Shown here piece by piece: positions 1 through 8,390 of a stretch of DNA of 64,000 nucleotides (positions within the stretch are counted from its first letter, which is position 1; the number at the start of each line of letters is the position of its first letter). The position numbers and the translations under genes were made by a program. The notes under the pieces are model-generated. The model worked only from the letters and a program-made list of their open reading frames with translations, was not told the origin of the DNA and did not search any database. Source of the stretch: Cyanidium caldarium (Eukaryota > Rhodophyta > Bangiophyceae > Cyanidiales > Cyanidiaceae); NCBI GenBank assembly GCA_026184775.1, contig JANCYW010000006.1, positions 248,001 to 312,000 of the forward strand, read 5' to 3'.

Positions 1-2085
1 CTGCGGGACGGCGACCCATCGGGCGTCCCGCCCGCTCTCACCGCCTCGCCCTTTGCCGCCGTGACGGCATCTGCCGCCGGTGGCAAGTACGGGCGCAGCA
101 GCTGCACCGAATGGGAAGCGCTGGCGGCGCTGGTGAGCGACAGTCGAGAGGCGGCATGGGAGGCGATGGCGGTGCGCGGTGACCGGCTGCGCGCTCAACT
201 CCTCGACGAGCTGCACGATCGCCAGCCGGCACGACGATTGCATGCCGCCACGATTTTGGTGTACTTGCACCGATGGCAAGCGCTGACGTTAAGCCCGGAC
301 GTGCTCATGGTGGTGCTGTCCACTGTCGTGGCGCTGATCCGCGGCAAGGCGTCCGCAGCGGTTCCGCCGGTCGCCGACGGCGGCGGCCGTTCCAAGGCCA
401 CTGCCTGCCGTCGTTCGGCGCACAGTGTATCGCTAAGCGCGGTGCGCCTCCTCACCCGTGCCATACGCGACCAACCGACTCGACAGAAGGCCGCCTTTGA
501 GCTGGACGCTTACGGCGCCCTGACCAGCTGGCTGCCGCCAGAGTCTTCCGCCGCCGATACCAAAGTTGCCGCCCACGGGCATCCCGGGGACCGGCCTTGC
601 AGCGTGTATGCGCAGCGCCAGGCCAAGCGGCTGGCGTGCGTCGATCATCGTCGCAGTTGGGCGCCCAGCGAATGGCGGCACTTCGTGCCGGTGGCCACGG
701 CGTTGACGCATTTATGTTTGCATCTGGAGGAGGCGCGCCGGCTGCTGGCGGGATCGGGGCTGTTGCCGCGCATCATCGAAGCGCTGTGCGCAGAGCGCGC
801 CTCCGGTACGGACGTCGAGCGCCGATGGCGACGGCAGCGACGGCAGCCAGTGCGGCATGCGGCGGCGATGCTTGCGCACTGCCTGACGCGCTCCACAGAG
901 AACCTGAAACACGCTTTGAACGATCCCCAGCTGGTATCGGCACTGCTAGCCACCGTCGGTGATGCGGACGCGTGGCTGTCCACGCGCGTCATCGCCTGTG
1001 CAGCGCTGTGCAATTGCGCGTTGTGGATATCGCCATTGCGTTCCTCGCTTCTGGAAATGCAGGGAGTGGAGCGGTTGAGCGCGCTGTTGGCGGGAGACGG
1101 GTTGGCGTTGAGCCCCGAAGCTATGGATGACGCGGCGATGCACCCGGATCGGTCGGCGCCCCGCTCCAGTATCGATGACGACGTCGGTGACGACGTGCGA
1201 GGCGAGGATGCGCCGGCCGGCTTTCATCAACCACTGGGCCCGGACTCGCTGGTCATTGGGGCGTTGTGGGCGTTGCGCAACCTGGCGTTTGTGGCCACGC
1301 TGGCGGAGAAGAACACCATCCTGTCTCACGTGGGCTGGGCCCGCCTGGTGCGTCTGTATTACGACAGCGAGAGCAAGGTGGTCCAGTGGCAGGCACTGAG
1401 CCTGTTGCGCAATCTGACCGGTGGTCACAACGCCTTTGACGGGAAGGTGTTGTTAGCGGAGCGCGAACCGCTCACCTTGCTGCAGTGGCTGCAGGATGTT
1501 TTGGCGCATGCACCGACGACGGACATGCGCGTGCTGGCGGCGATCTGCGTGGCCAATGTGAGTGTGTGTAGCGGCGCCGAGTGCCAAGATCGACTGGTGC
1601 GCGATGCCGCGTTGATGACCGAGCTGCGGCGAGCGATGCAGTCGTCGGATCCTCGTCTGCGCTTCGTGGCCGCGCACGCCGTAGCCAACTTGACCTGGCA
1701 CGGCCGCGAACCACTGGATGTGGAGGAGGTGGCTGAGGTGAATGCCGAAGCGGACAAGGTGGTAGCGGCGAATACGACGCCGCCAACTGATAAGAATACG
1801 GAGAGGGAGAGTATGGAGGGCGAGGGGAATGGGAGTGTCGTGGCCGTGTCTCCTGCGGATGACTTGCGCGGAACGTGCTCGGACAGGATGCCCGGCGAAC
1901 CGGCAGACACCGAAGCGTACCGCGCCGCGCGACAGCGCTGTGAGCAGTTGGAGGCATTCGGTATCGGCGGACAACTGCGCCACCTGGCCGAGGACGACAC
2001 GGACGCAGACGTATCGCAGCGAGCGCGTGTAGCCTATACACAAATGCAGCGATTGCTGGTGGGCGGAACGACGCGCATAGCATAA
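1..2085 (+). CDS. Armadillo-repeat protein, ARMC8/GID5 (CTLH ubiquitin ligase) candidate, 5' partial
   Basis: The frame is open to the left edge, so the N-terminus lies outside the window; about 694 codons are visible. The C-terminal half carries clear armadillo helices. One block near codons 415-475 reads ALWALRNLAF then QALSLLRNLTGG, and another near 530-590 reads AAICVANVSV then AAHAVANLTWHG. The end (EAFGIGGQLRHLAEDDTDAD followed by SQRARVAYTQM) resembles the closing helix of ARMC8/Vid28, the scaffold that recruits substrate receptors in the GID/CTLH E3 ligase. Low-complexity acidic loops interrupt the repeats near codons 380-410 and 575-635. ARM repeats are certain; the ARMC8 assignment rests on remembered C-terminal similarity, and another ARM protein remains possible. 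Confidence 0.6.
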   Translation: MRDGDPSGVPPALTASPFAAVTASAAGGKYGRSSCTEWEALAALVSDSREAAWEAMAVRGDRLRAQLLDELHDRQPARRLHAATILVYLHRWQALTLSPDVLMVVLSTVVALIRGKASAAVPPVADGGGRSKATACRRSAHSVSLSAVRLLTRAIRDQPTRQKAAFELDAYGALTSWLPPESSAADTKVAAHGHPGDRPCSVYAQRQAKRLACVDHRRSWAPSEWRHFVPVATALTHLCLHLEEARRLLAGSGLLPRIIEALCAERASGTDVERRWRRQRRQPVRHAAAMLAHCLTRSTENLKHALNDPQLVSALLATVGDADAWLSTRVIACAALCNCALWISPLRSSLLEMQGVERLSALLAGDGLALSPEAMDDAAMHPDRSAPRSSIDDDVGDDVRGEDAPAGFHQPLGPDSLVIGALWALRNLAFVATLAEKNTILSHVGWARLVRLYYDSESKVVQWQALSLLRNLTGGHNAFDGKVLLAEREPLTLLQWLQDVLAHAPTTDMRVLAAICVANVSVCSGAECQDRLVRDAALMTELRRAMQSSDPRLRFVAAHAVANLTWHGREPLDVEEVAEVNAEADKVVAANTTPPTDKNTERESMEGEGNGSVVAVSPADDLRGTCSDRMPGEPADTEAYRAARQRCEQLEAFGIGGQLRHLAEDDTDADVSQRARVAYTQMQRLLVGGTTRIA

Positions 2086-2166
2086 AGGCAACGCCTACGA
2101 CAAGACGCATCGTAGAGACACTCGCACGGAAACTCGTGTGCGGAGGCTCGTCGGCGCGCCACCGCC

Positions 2167-3720
2167 ATGCGCGCACTGGGTGGGGCGTTCTGCTCGTGCA
2201 AGCGCCCCCCCCCCAGAGACGTCATGAGACCGCTTTGTCGTGAAGGGTTTGTGTTCAGTTGGGATTGGAGTACACGCGCAGTCGCGACTCGAGGGCGCGG
2301 TATGCGCGGGACTCGTTACGCGACTCGACGACTTTATGTTGTCCCGAAATACCACTTGGACCATGCACACTGGCCTGTGCGCATCTGCTGCACGGCTGAA
2401 AATGTGCAACAACCGCCGCCACCGCCCGGTTCCAACAACGCGAGCACCCCAACCGAGACAGCTCTGCATAATGCACAGTCTCAGGCGCGGGTATCGCCCC
2501 AGGGCGGGCGCTGGTGGGAGAGCGTGCGCGCCGCGGGGACACGGTGGGTGGCGTTGGTGCTCTTGGCGGTGTCGGTGGCGATACGCTGTTGGCCGCGTTG
2601 GCGTTGGTATGCAGTGGAGTATGTGCTGTGGATGTTGCAAATGGGTGTGCAACTGTTGACGCTGGTGGCGTTCATACTGACGTCGCCTCTGACGTATTGG
2701 TTGGCGCGGATGCGTGGGCGCTCGTCTCTGCGCGCCGCTTCCTGGCCGCGCCGCATTCTGTTCGTCGGCGCCGCGGAGAATGCTCTGTTGCGGGCAGCGG
2801 CCCTGGAGCATTGCCAGCGGGTGGACGAAGAGACGACGACGACGACGACAACAACAACAACAGCCTCCGGTGATGTGCCAAAGACATCGTCGACCGACGC
2901 GGTGCACTTGTTTTTCCTGGATAGCAACGCTTTAGCGATGGAGGCGTTACGGACCGAGTGCTTGCGGGCGTTTCCGATGGTACGCGCCACGACATTGCTG
3001 GTGGAGCACCTGGGCGCCGACCGCCGCGCGCTGAGCGACGCCATCCGTGCGGCGGATGCGAGCGCCGGCGGATTGGATGCGGTGTACATCGGCTCGACAA
3101 TGCCGCACGATGACGCGGCAGTGGAGGAAGAGCAGGACGCCGAGGTGCTGCATGGCTACTTGTTGCGGGTGCGCCATGCAGTATCCGCCTCGGCGGCGAT
3201 CATGCGCTCACGCGGACGCGGACATATCGTGGTGCAAGTGCCGCATGAGGTTGTGTGGCCGCGGCCAACAGCGCCTGCCGCATCGGTGGTCGCGGGCACG
3301 GCCGCGGTGCGAGCGTATGCTGCCCGCTTGCGGGCCGATCTCTGGCCCACCGGCATTCGCGTCAACCTGGTGACCGCGATCAGTAGCGGCGACGAGTCGA
3401 CCGCTACCGCTGCAGCCGACACACCGCCGTCGCCCATGCGCATGTGGGAGCGGTTGTATCGGCAGACCGCCAAACCTTCCACCGCCGCCGGTCGGGATGT
3501 CGTGGAGGAGGCGGCGCCGGCGGCGGCATCACCCGCCAACTCCTGGACGCCGCTCGCTCGCCATCTGGTGCGCCAAGTGCGTGACGATGTGGCCGACATT
3601 TACCTCCCGCTGTACACCTCTAGCCTCTACGCGGTGCTCTCCATCACACCGTTGCTGGTGCGCGATGCCTGGCGCGCCTGGCGCTGGCCACCGGCGCGCA
3701 CCACGAGCACCACCGAGTAG
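2167..3720 (+). CDS. Membrane-anchored degenerate short-chain dehydrogenase (probable pseudoenzyme)
   Basis: A 517-residue protein. Two hydrophobic segments lie near residues 125-180, a Rossmann-like SDR fold follows from about residue 195, and a hydrophobic C-terminal stretch sits near 475-500. The fold is recognisable from RILFVGAAENALL (first beta strand), GHIVVQV (fifth strand) and the helix AARLRADLWPTGIRVNLV. The functional residues are missing: the glycine-rich TGxxxGxG becomes VGAAENAL, NNAG is absent, and the YxxxK helix reads VVAGT, with Val for Tyr and Thr for Lys. The topology recalls 3-ketodihydrosphingosine reductase. An ACG/ACA repeat near 2834-2863 encodes about ten threonines. 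In-frame ATGs at 2167, 2224 and 2299 make the N-terminus uncertain. A regulatory or structural role is inferred. Confidence 0.6.
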   Translation: MRALGGAFCSCKRPPPRDVMRPLCREGFVFSWDWSTRAVATRGRGMRGTRYATRRLYVVPKYHLDHAHWPVRICCTAENVQQPPPPPGSNNASTPTETALHNAQSQARVSPQGGRWWESVRAAGTRWVALVLLAVSVAIRCWPRWRWYAVEYVLWMLQMGVQLLTLVAFILTSPLTYWLARMRGRSSLRAASWPRRILFVGAAENALLRAAALEHCQRVDEETTTTTTTTTTASGDVPKTSSTDAVHLFFLDSNALAMEALRTECLRAFPMVRATTLLVEHLGADRRALSDAIRAADASAGGLDAVYIGSTMPHDDAAVEEEQDAEVLHGYLLRVRHAVSASAAIMRSRGRGHIVVQVPHEVVWPRPTAPAASVVAGTAAVRAYAARLRADLWPTGIRVNLVTAISSGDESTATAAADTPPSPMRMWERLYRQTAKPSTAAGRDVVEEAAPAAASPANSWTPLARHLVRQVRDDVADIYLPLYTSSLYAVLSITPLLVRDAWRAWRWPPARTTSTTE

Positions 3721-3790
3721 TCACGATCCGGCCGTCCTAGCTCGCTGTAAATGGCGTCCGCGCTCCCACCGCACCATCTGTTCTTCTTCT

Positions 3791-4387
3791 TCATCGGGCG
3801 GCGCCCAGGTCGGCCTTGGCGCTCATGAGGATGCCGGCGATGACGCCGAACAGACCGAGGGCGGAGGCGAAAATCTCCACCACCAGGATCTTCACAAACA
3901 GGGTGGCATTTTGTGCGTCGGCCAGCGCGCAGCTGCTGCCGGCCACGCCCACGCTCAGACCACACACCAGGTTGCTCCAGCCGACCACCAGACCGGCGCC
4001 GAATAGCGCGTACCCAGAATACGCCGCCAGCGCACTCTTATCCGCACCCGGCTGATACCCGATCCGCGTGGCCATCACGATCGCCACAATAATACCGTAT
4101 ATGGCCACCGCTTCACAGAAGATGACCGACACCAGATTCTTCGAGGCGATGCGCGGCGCCCGCACCGAGGCCCCCACCAGCGACGCACCGGTTATGAATA
4201 TGCCCCACGCCGCGCCCAACACCGACAACCCGATCGCCATGGCCACTCCGACATACGCGAAGAGGTAGGGATTGATGGAGTGGAAGAGGTCGGCGTAGTA
4301 ACCCAGACAGGTGGGCAGGAACCAGAACCACAGACAGGTGCCCGCGGACACGCCCGAGGACGCCGACGACGCTGCAGCAATCGCCAT
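3791..4387 (-). CDS. VMA16: V-type H+-ATPase proteolipid subunit c''
   Basis: A 198-residue membrane protein of the V-ATPase rotor ring, which pumps protons into vacuoles and other acidic compartments. Length and layout fit the c'' (21-23 kDa) proteolipid rather than the 16-kDa c: an extra N-terminal hydrophobic helix is followed by four helices. The proton-binding glutamates are visible as E92 in VSVIFCEAVAIYG and E171 in KILVVEIFASALGLFG. The interhelical loop RAPRIASKNLVSVIF is typical of the family. The start at 4387 is the first in-frame ATG; upstream only a GTG occurs. It is transcribed divergently from the DDT protein gene across 228 bp. Confidence 0.95.
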   Translation of the reverse strand: MAIAAASSASSGVSAGTCLWFWFLPTCLGYYADLFHSINPYLFAYVGVAMAIGLSVLGAAWGIFITGASLVGASVRAPRIASKNLVSVIFCEAVAIYGIIVAIVMATRIGYQPGADKSALAAYSGYALFGAGLVVGWSNLVCGLSVGVAGSSCALADAQNATLFVKILVVEIFASALGLFGVIAGILMSAKADLGAAR

Positions 4388-4615
4388 GAAGACGGGCAAG
4401 GCGACCTGTTCGGACGACAGTAAACACTGAGGGTAATTTCCGCTCGCTGATACAGTCAGCACTGGGCACTTTATGCACACAGGCCACGTTGCCCACTCGT
4501 CCAGCGCCCGTTCTCCGCAGCAAGCAGGCGGGCGGGCGGACGCGTCCCTCGCCTCCCGCGGTTCCCGTCCCGGAACGCGGTGCACCTGTGCGGAGGAGTG
4601 CGTTGCTACCTATTC
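4388..4615. promoter_or_regulatory. Shared divergent promoter region, V-ATPase c'' / DDT protein
   Basis: These 228 bp separate two oppositely transcribed start codons, so both core promoters and both 5' leaders must fit here. I see no TATA box or other element I would name with confidence. The leader directly before the V-ATPase ATG is pyrimidine-rich on its own strand. Confidence 0.35.
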
Positions 4616-7588
4616 ATGCGGCGCAACAAACGCAAGGCGGCAGTGGCAGCGGTGAAGCACATTACGCAGGCACTGAATGGACGAGAAGCGTCGCCCGAGT
4701 CGGCCGACAGTGAGCACAGTGGCGGTGGCTGGCGTGCGGTGAGCGGGGCGGGCGGGGGCTTGCGGGCGGCCTGGCCAGGGCGTTCGGTGCGATCGCGAAC
4801 GGCAGTGGATGGGGCGCGACGGTCGCAGGTAGGGCGCAGCGAGTCACCGTCGTCGTCAGAAAAGAGCGATGCGGTGGACGGGGAGAGTGCGTCCGAGAGT
4901 TTCGAACGGTCGTCGTCGTCGTCGTCGTCAGTATCGTCCTCGGTCACGGAGAACGGATGGAGCGCGATAGGGCGGCTAGGCAATCGACGACGGCGACGGG
5001 GAGACGGAGGCGGGCGGCTGCAGCGAAGGAATCATAGGGTGCATAGCGTTTCTCGGCGGCCTCACCCGGTGGCGCGGGGGGACAAGCGCGCGCGCACCGA
5101 GCTGCCCGCGCCTCCGCCACCGGATTCTCTGGCGCAACCCGACGACCGTGACGTCGACATTCTATCGGTGCGGGATATGTGGCAATTGCCGGCAGCGTGG
5201 CGACTGCTGCAGACCTTCTCCACGCGACTGGGCATCGTCGAGCTGACGCCACCCGAACTGGAGCACGCGCTGGAGGAGCCGCAGTATCATCCGGCGCTGG
5301 CGGAGGCGCTCGCCAGCCTGGTGGGGCATCGCTCACCGCATCTGAAAGGGTCGGCGCAACGCAGTGAGTGGGTGCAACGCGCGGACGATCTGTGGTTTCC
5401 GGCGTTTGCCAAGTATCTGGCGACGCATGCGGACGACCTGATCGCCCAGGGGCTGCACCCGTCGTCGGTGGAACAGGTGCCGGAGGCGGCGCCCGAATGG
5501 GCGATGCTGCAGACCGGCGGATGGGAGGCGTTCTTGCAGCTGACACCCCGACAGCGCCTGTTGATATTGTACGCCCTGTGTGAGCACGTGTTGTGCAGCT
5601 TCGAGGAGCACCACCGATATTTGCACGAGTTGCGACAGCTGCAGGAGGACGACTTGCGCATCCAGCCGGTGGGCGTGGATCGATACGGGCGGTGGTACTG
5701 GTATTTTGATGACAACTGCCGCCTCTATCGAGAGCACGGCGTGCATCGTCCGGAGCAGGTGCCGCCGGGCCCGGTTGCTGCCGACCACAACCGCGATGGC
5801 GGTGGCTACGTGTGGGAAGTGGCCGCCGAGGGCGTCGACTCTCTGCGGGAGCTGATCGGCACGCTGAACGACCACCGCGCCCAGTCCACCGAGCGCGCCC
5901 TGCGTCGTTGGCTAGAGCGGGAGTTGCTGCCGCTGTGGGAGGAGCTCGGTCGCAAGTTGGAGCGGGAGAGCCGGCGCCGCGAGAAGCTGGAACGACTGCT
6001 GGCCACCAAGCGCACCTCGTCGCGAGTGATGGCACAAGAGGAGGCGCGGCGGCGGGAGGAGGAGGAGCGTCGACGTCGCGAAGAGGAGCAGCGGTACTGG
6101 GAGTTGCAGCGGAAACGGGAGGAGGCCGAGCGGCGGACGGAAGCCGAGCGCATCGAACGTGCCGCCCGCCGCCAACAGTTGGAGATGGAGCGGGCGTTGC
6201 GGGCTGCTGAACGCAATCGGGAGTTGAACGAGGCGCCGCGCGACACCGAGAGACGTGCCGCATCCAGTCGCGCCGCCGCGCTCATCGCCGGTGCGGATGC
6301 AGTGGCGCCGGAGGCGTTGCCTTCGGGCGCGGTACCCGAACGGCACGTGCCACCGGAATTGAACTTTGCAGCCGGTGCTGCGGAAAACGATGTGGAGGAG
6401 CTGTCGGACGAAGCCGTGCTACCCTATCGCTTGCTGACCTCGTTCCGCGTGATCGATGGGAGCAGTGGCGCCGATGTCCCGCTCGACGCTTTGGATGACA
6501 TGGTGGAGGCGAGCGCGGCCTCGACGCTGTGCGCGCAGGGTATGGTGGTGGCGGCAGCGGACGCCGCTCGCCATCGACCGCTGCTGGTGCGCACCGGCCC
6601 CATTCAAGAGTGGTGCATCGATTACGGCGAGGTGTGTATTTGGATCCGCACCGCCTGTGCGTGGTACCGCCTGGTCGCGCCGCATGCGGCGTACGCCAAG
6701 ACGTTCTCGAGCACGCGACGCAAGTTTGAATTGGCGGTGCGGGTGAGCATCCTGTGCAGCACGTTGCCGTCGCCCGAGTGCACGTTTCGGAATATGAGCG
6801 CGCTGTTGGCCATGCGTTATGGCAGTATGCGGAGGTACTCGAAAGAGGAGGTGATTCAGGAGGCACGCTTTCTGGTGGAGCAGGCCGAGTTGCTGGGGCG
6901 TCCAGAGATGTTGGACAATGCGTTTATGCGGCGGCTGCGGCGGGAGATCGCCGCCGCCGATGCCCGAGTCCGCATGGAGTGTTCGAAAGCACCACCAACC
7001 GAAACAGAGGCGGCGCTGGTGGTGCGGCTGCGGCTGCCGTCGACGGAGACGTCGCGCGCCTGGTCGGTGGCCGCGAGCCGCGGTCCGGGGTTGTGGACGT
7101 CGGATTGCGTGATGTCCGTCCCCAGACCGGCGGCGGCAGCGGCTACGGTGGCAGGTGCTCAGCAGGTACTGCATGCCGCCGCGGAGACCCTGCGCGAGAC
7201 ACCGGCGCGCACCACCCCCAAGTGGTCGGTAGCGGCCGGCAGCGGACCGGGCCTGTGGGCATCGCACACCCCGGCACTGTCGATACACCGGTCGACATCG
7301 AAACGCGCGAGCGATCGGCGGCGAGACGCATCCATATGGTCGGTAGCGGCCAGTCGCGGGCCGGGTCTATGGCACACGGACATCGAGCGGTATAGCGCGC
7401 GGGAAGGAGCGGTGGCACAGCGATCCGCATCGATACCCACCGCGACCAACAAGACATCCCCCCTGCCGATCGCGTCGCCCACACCAGACGCATCACCGCT
7501 ATGGCCGAACGGCTCTGTCGGATCGATAGTGTTGCCGGCTCAGCGAACCGCACCCGAGGCGCCGAGCACACCGCAGGCGCCTCGGTGA
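4616..7588 (+). CDS. DDT/WHIM-domain chromatin-remodelling factor with C-terminal 12-residue repeats
   Basis: A 990-residue protein. An N-terminal acidic/serine tract (a TCG run near 4910-4930) is followed by a DDT-like helical block around residues 190-300. Then comes a WHIM region with RLLILYALCEHVL and IQPVGVDRYGRWYWYFDDN plus CRLYREHG, the pattern seen in CECR2, RSF1, BPTF and related ISWI partners that place nucleosomes. A long Arg/Glu-rich helix spans about residues 440-540. No bromodomain or PHD finger is visible. The C-terminal 180 residues carry three copies of a Trp-bounded motif close to WSVAASRGPGLW (7061-7096, 7223-7258, 7337-7372). The start at 4616 is the first ATG in frame. 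Family assignment is good; the exact orthologue is not resolved. Confidence 0.75.
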   Translation: MRRNKRKAAVAAVKHITQALNGREASPESADSEHSGGGWRAVSGAGGGLRAAWPGRSVRSRTAVDGARRSQVGRSESPSSSEKSDAVDGESASESFERSSSSSSSVSSSVTENGWSAIGRLGNRRRRRGDGGGRLQRRNHRVHSVSRRPHPVARGDKRARTELPAPPPPDSLAQPDDRDVDILSVRDMWQLPAAWRLLQTFSTRLGIVELTPPELEHALEEPQYHPALAEALASLVGHRSPHLKGSAQRSEWVQRADDLWFPAFAKYLATHADDLIAQGLHPSSVEQVPEAAPEWAMLQTGGWEAFLQLTPRQRLLILYALCEHVLCSFEEHHRYLHELRQLQEDDLRIQPVGVDRYGRWYWYFDDNCRLYREHGVHRPEQVPPGPVAADHNRDGGGYVWEVAAEGVDSLRELIGTLNDHRAQSTERALRRWLERELLPLWEELGRKLERESRRREKLERLLATKRTSSRVMAQEEARRREEEERRRREEEQRYWELQRKREEAERRTEAERIERAARRQQLEMERALRAAERNRELNEAPRDTERRAASSRAAALIAGADAVAPEALPSGAVPERHVPPELNFAAGAAENDVEELSDEAVLPYRLLTSFRVIDGSSGADVPLDALDDMVEASAASTLCAQGMVVAAADAARHRPLLVRTGPIQEWCIDYGEVCIWIRTACAWYRLVAPHAAYAKTFSSTRRKFELAVRVSILCSTLPSPECTFRNMSALLAMRYGSMRRYSKEEVIQEARFLVEQAELLGRPEMLDNAFMRRLRREIAAADARVRMECSKAPPTETEAALVVRLRLPSTETSRAWSVAASRGPGLWTSDCVMSVPRPAAAAATVAGAQQVLHAAAETLRETPARTTPKWSVAAGSGPGLWASHTPALSIHRSTSKRASDRRRDASIWSVAASRGPGLWHTDIERYSAREGAVAQRSASIPTATNKTSPLPIASPTPDASPLWPNGSVGSIVLPAQRTAPEAPSTPQAPR

Positions 7589-7618
7589 GCGATGCAGGGA
7601 ATAGCGAACGAGAGACGT

Positions 7619-7957
7619 CTTCACACACCCATCACCGTCTTCCACGGCAACGCTGTGCGCGCACGGTCCGCACCCTCATTTAGATCGAGCCGTCTCCTCC
7701 GCTTCACACACCCATCACCGTCTTCCACGGCAACGCTGTGCGCGCACGGTCCGCACCCTCATTTCCTCTTACAAACACGCTCGTTGTATTCATCGATCGC
7801 TCCAAAGCCGTCTCCTCCGCTTCACACACCCATCACCGTCTTCCACGGCAACGCTGTGCGCGCACGGTCCGCACCCTCATTTCCTCTTACAAACACGCTC
7901 GTTGTATTCATCGATCGCTCCAAAGCCGTCTCCTCCGCTTCACACACCCATCACCAT
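7619..7957. repeat. 118-bp direct tandem repeat, about three copies
   Basis: Units start with CTTCACACACCCATCACC at 7619, 7702, 7820 and 7938. The copies at 7702 and 7820 are 118 bp and look identical. The first is 83 bp and lacks about 35 bp in its 3' half. The fourth stops after roughly 18 bp. The array begins just after the stop of the DDT gene, and no unit carries a convincing gene. Identity between copies points to recent duplication or ongoing homogenisation. Confidence 0.95.
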
Positions 7958-8096
7958 GTCCCGCGTGCGTCCAGCGCGCGCCCTCGAGCGGGCACACGGC
8001 CACAGAGCGGATCGGAGCGCGCGTCGCGGCCCTCCCGTCAACGTCGCGAGTGCCGATGGAGGGGCGTGTGGTCGGTCGTCGGCTCGGGGTACCGCG

Positions 8097-8140
8097 GTGT
8101 GTGTGCGTGTGTGTGTGTGTGTGTGTGTTTGAGTGTGTGT
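8097..8140. repeat. TG/GT microsatellite
   Basis: A near-uninterrupted run of TG dinucleotides with a few substitutions, about 250 bp upstream of the P-type ATPase start. Together with the 118-bp array it fills the 800-bp gap 7589-8390, where I see no gene. Confidence 0.95.
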
Positions 8141-8390
8141 AGGGTGGCACACGCCGGACGTGTGCCGAGTCGGGAATCCGCTCGACAGGGCACTCGACTG
8201 GAATCGGTGTCGAGAGCGGCCGCGGTCGTGGACGGCGATAACGTTCACGGTGAATCGTGGTAGCGGCGTCCAAGGGGAGGGTGAGCGGGAGAGCGCATGG
8301 ATGGCGAGCGCTCTGACGAGCCATCCGTAGCCACAGCGTAGGAGTGAACGCGTCTCCACAACTCTGGAGAGCGTTGTTCGCAGAGAGCAC

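Noticed and set aside
4944-6263. Minus-strand open frame of about 440 codons inside the DDT gene
   Set aside because: Its translation is an Arg/Pro/Ala-rich mixture with no conserved motif; the plus strand carries the DDT/WHIM motifs.
7592-8263. Open frame of 223 codons across the 118-bp repeats and TG run
   Set aside because: It only exists because the repeats lack stops in that frame; the translation is repetitive and has no domain.
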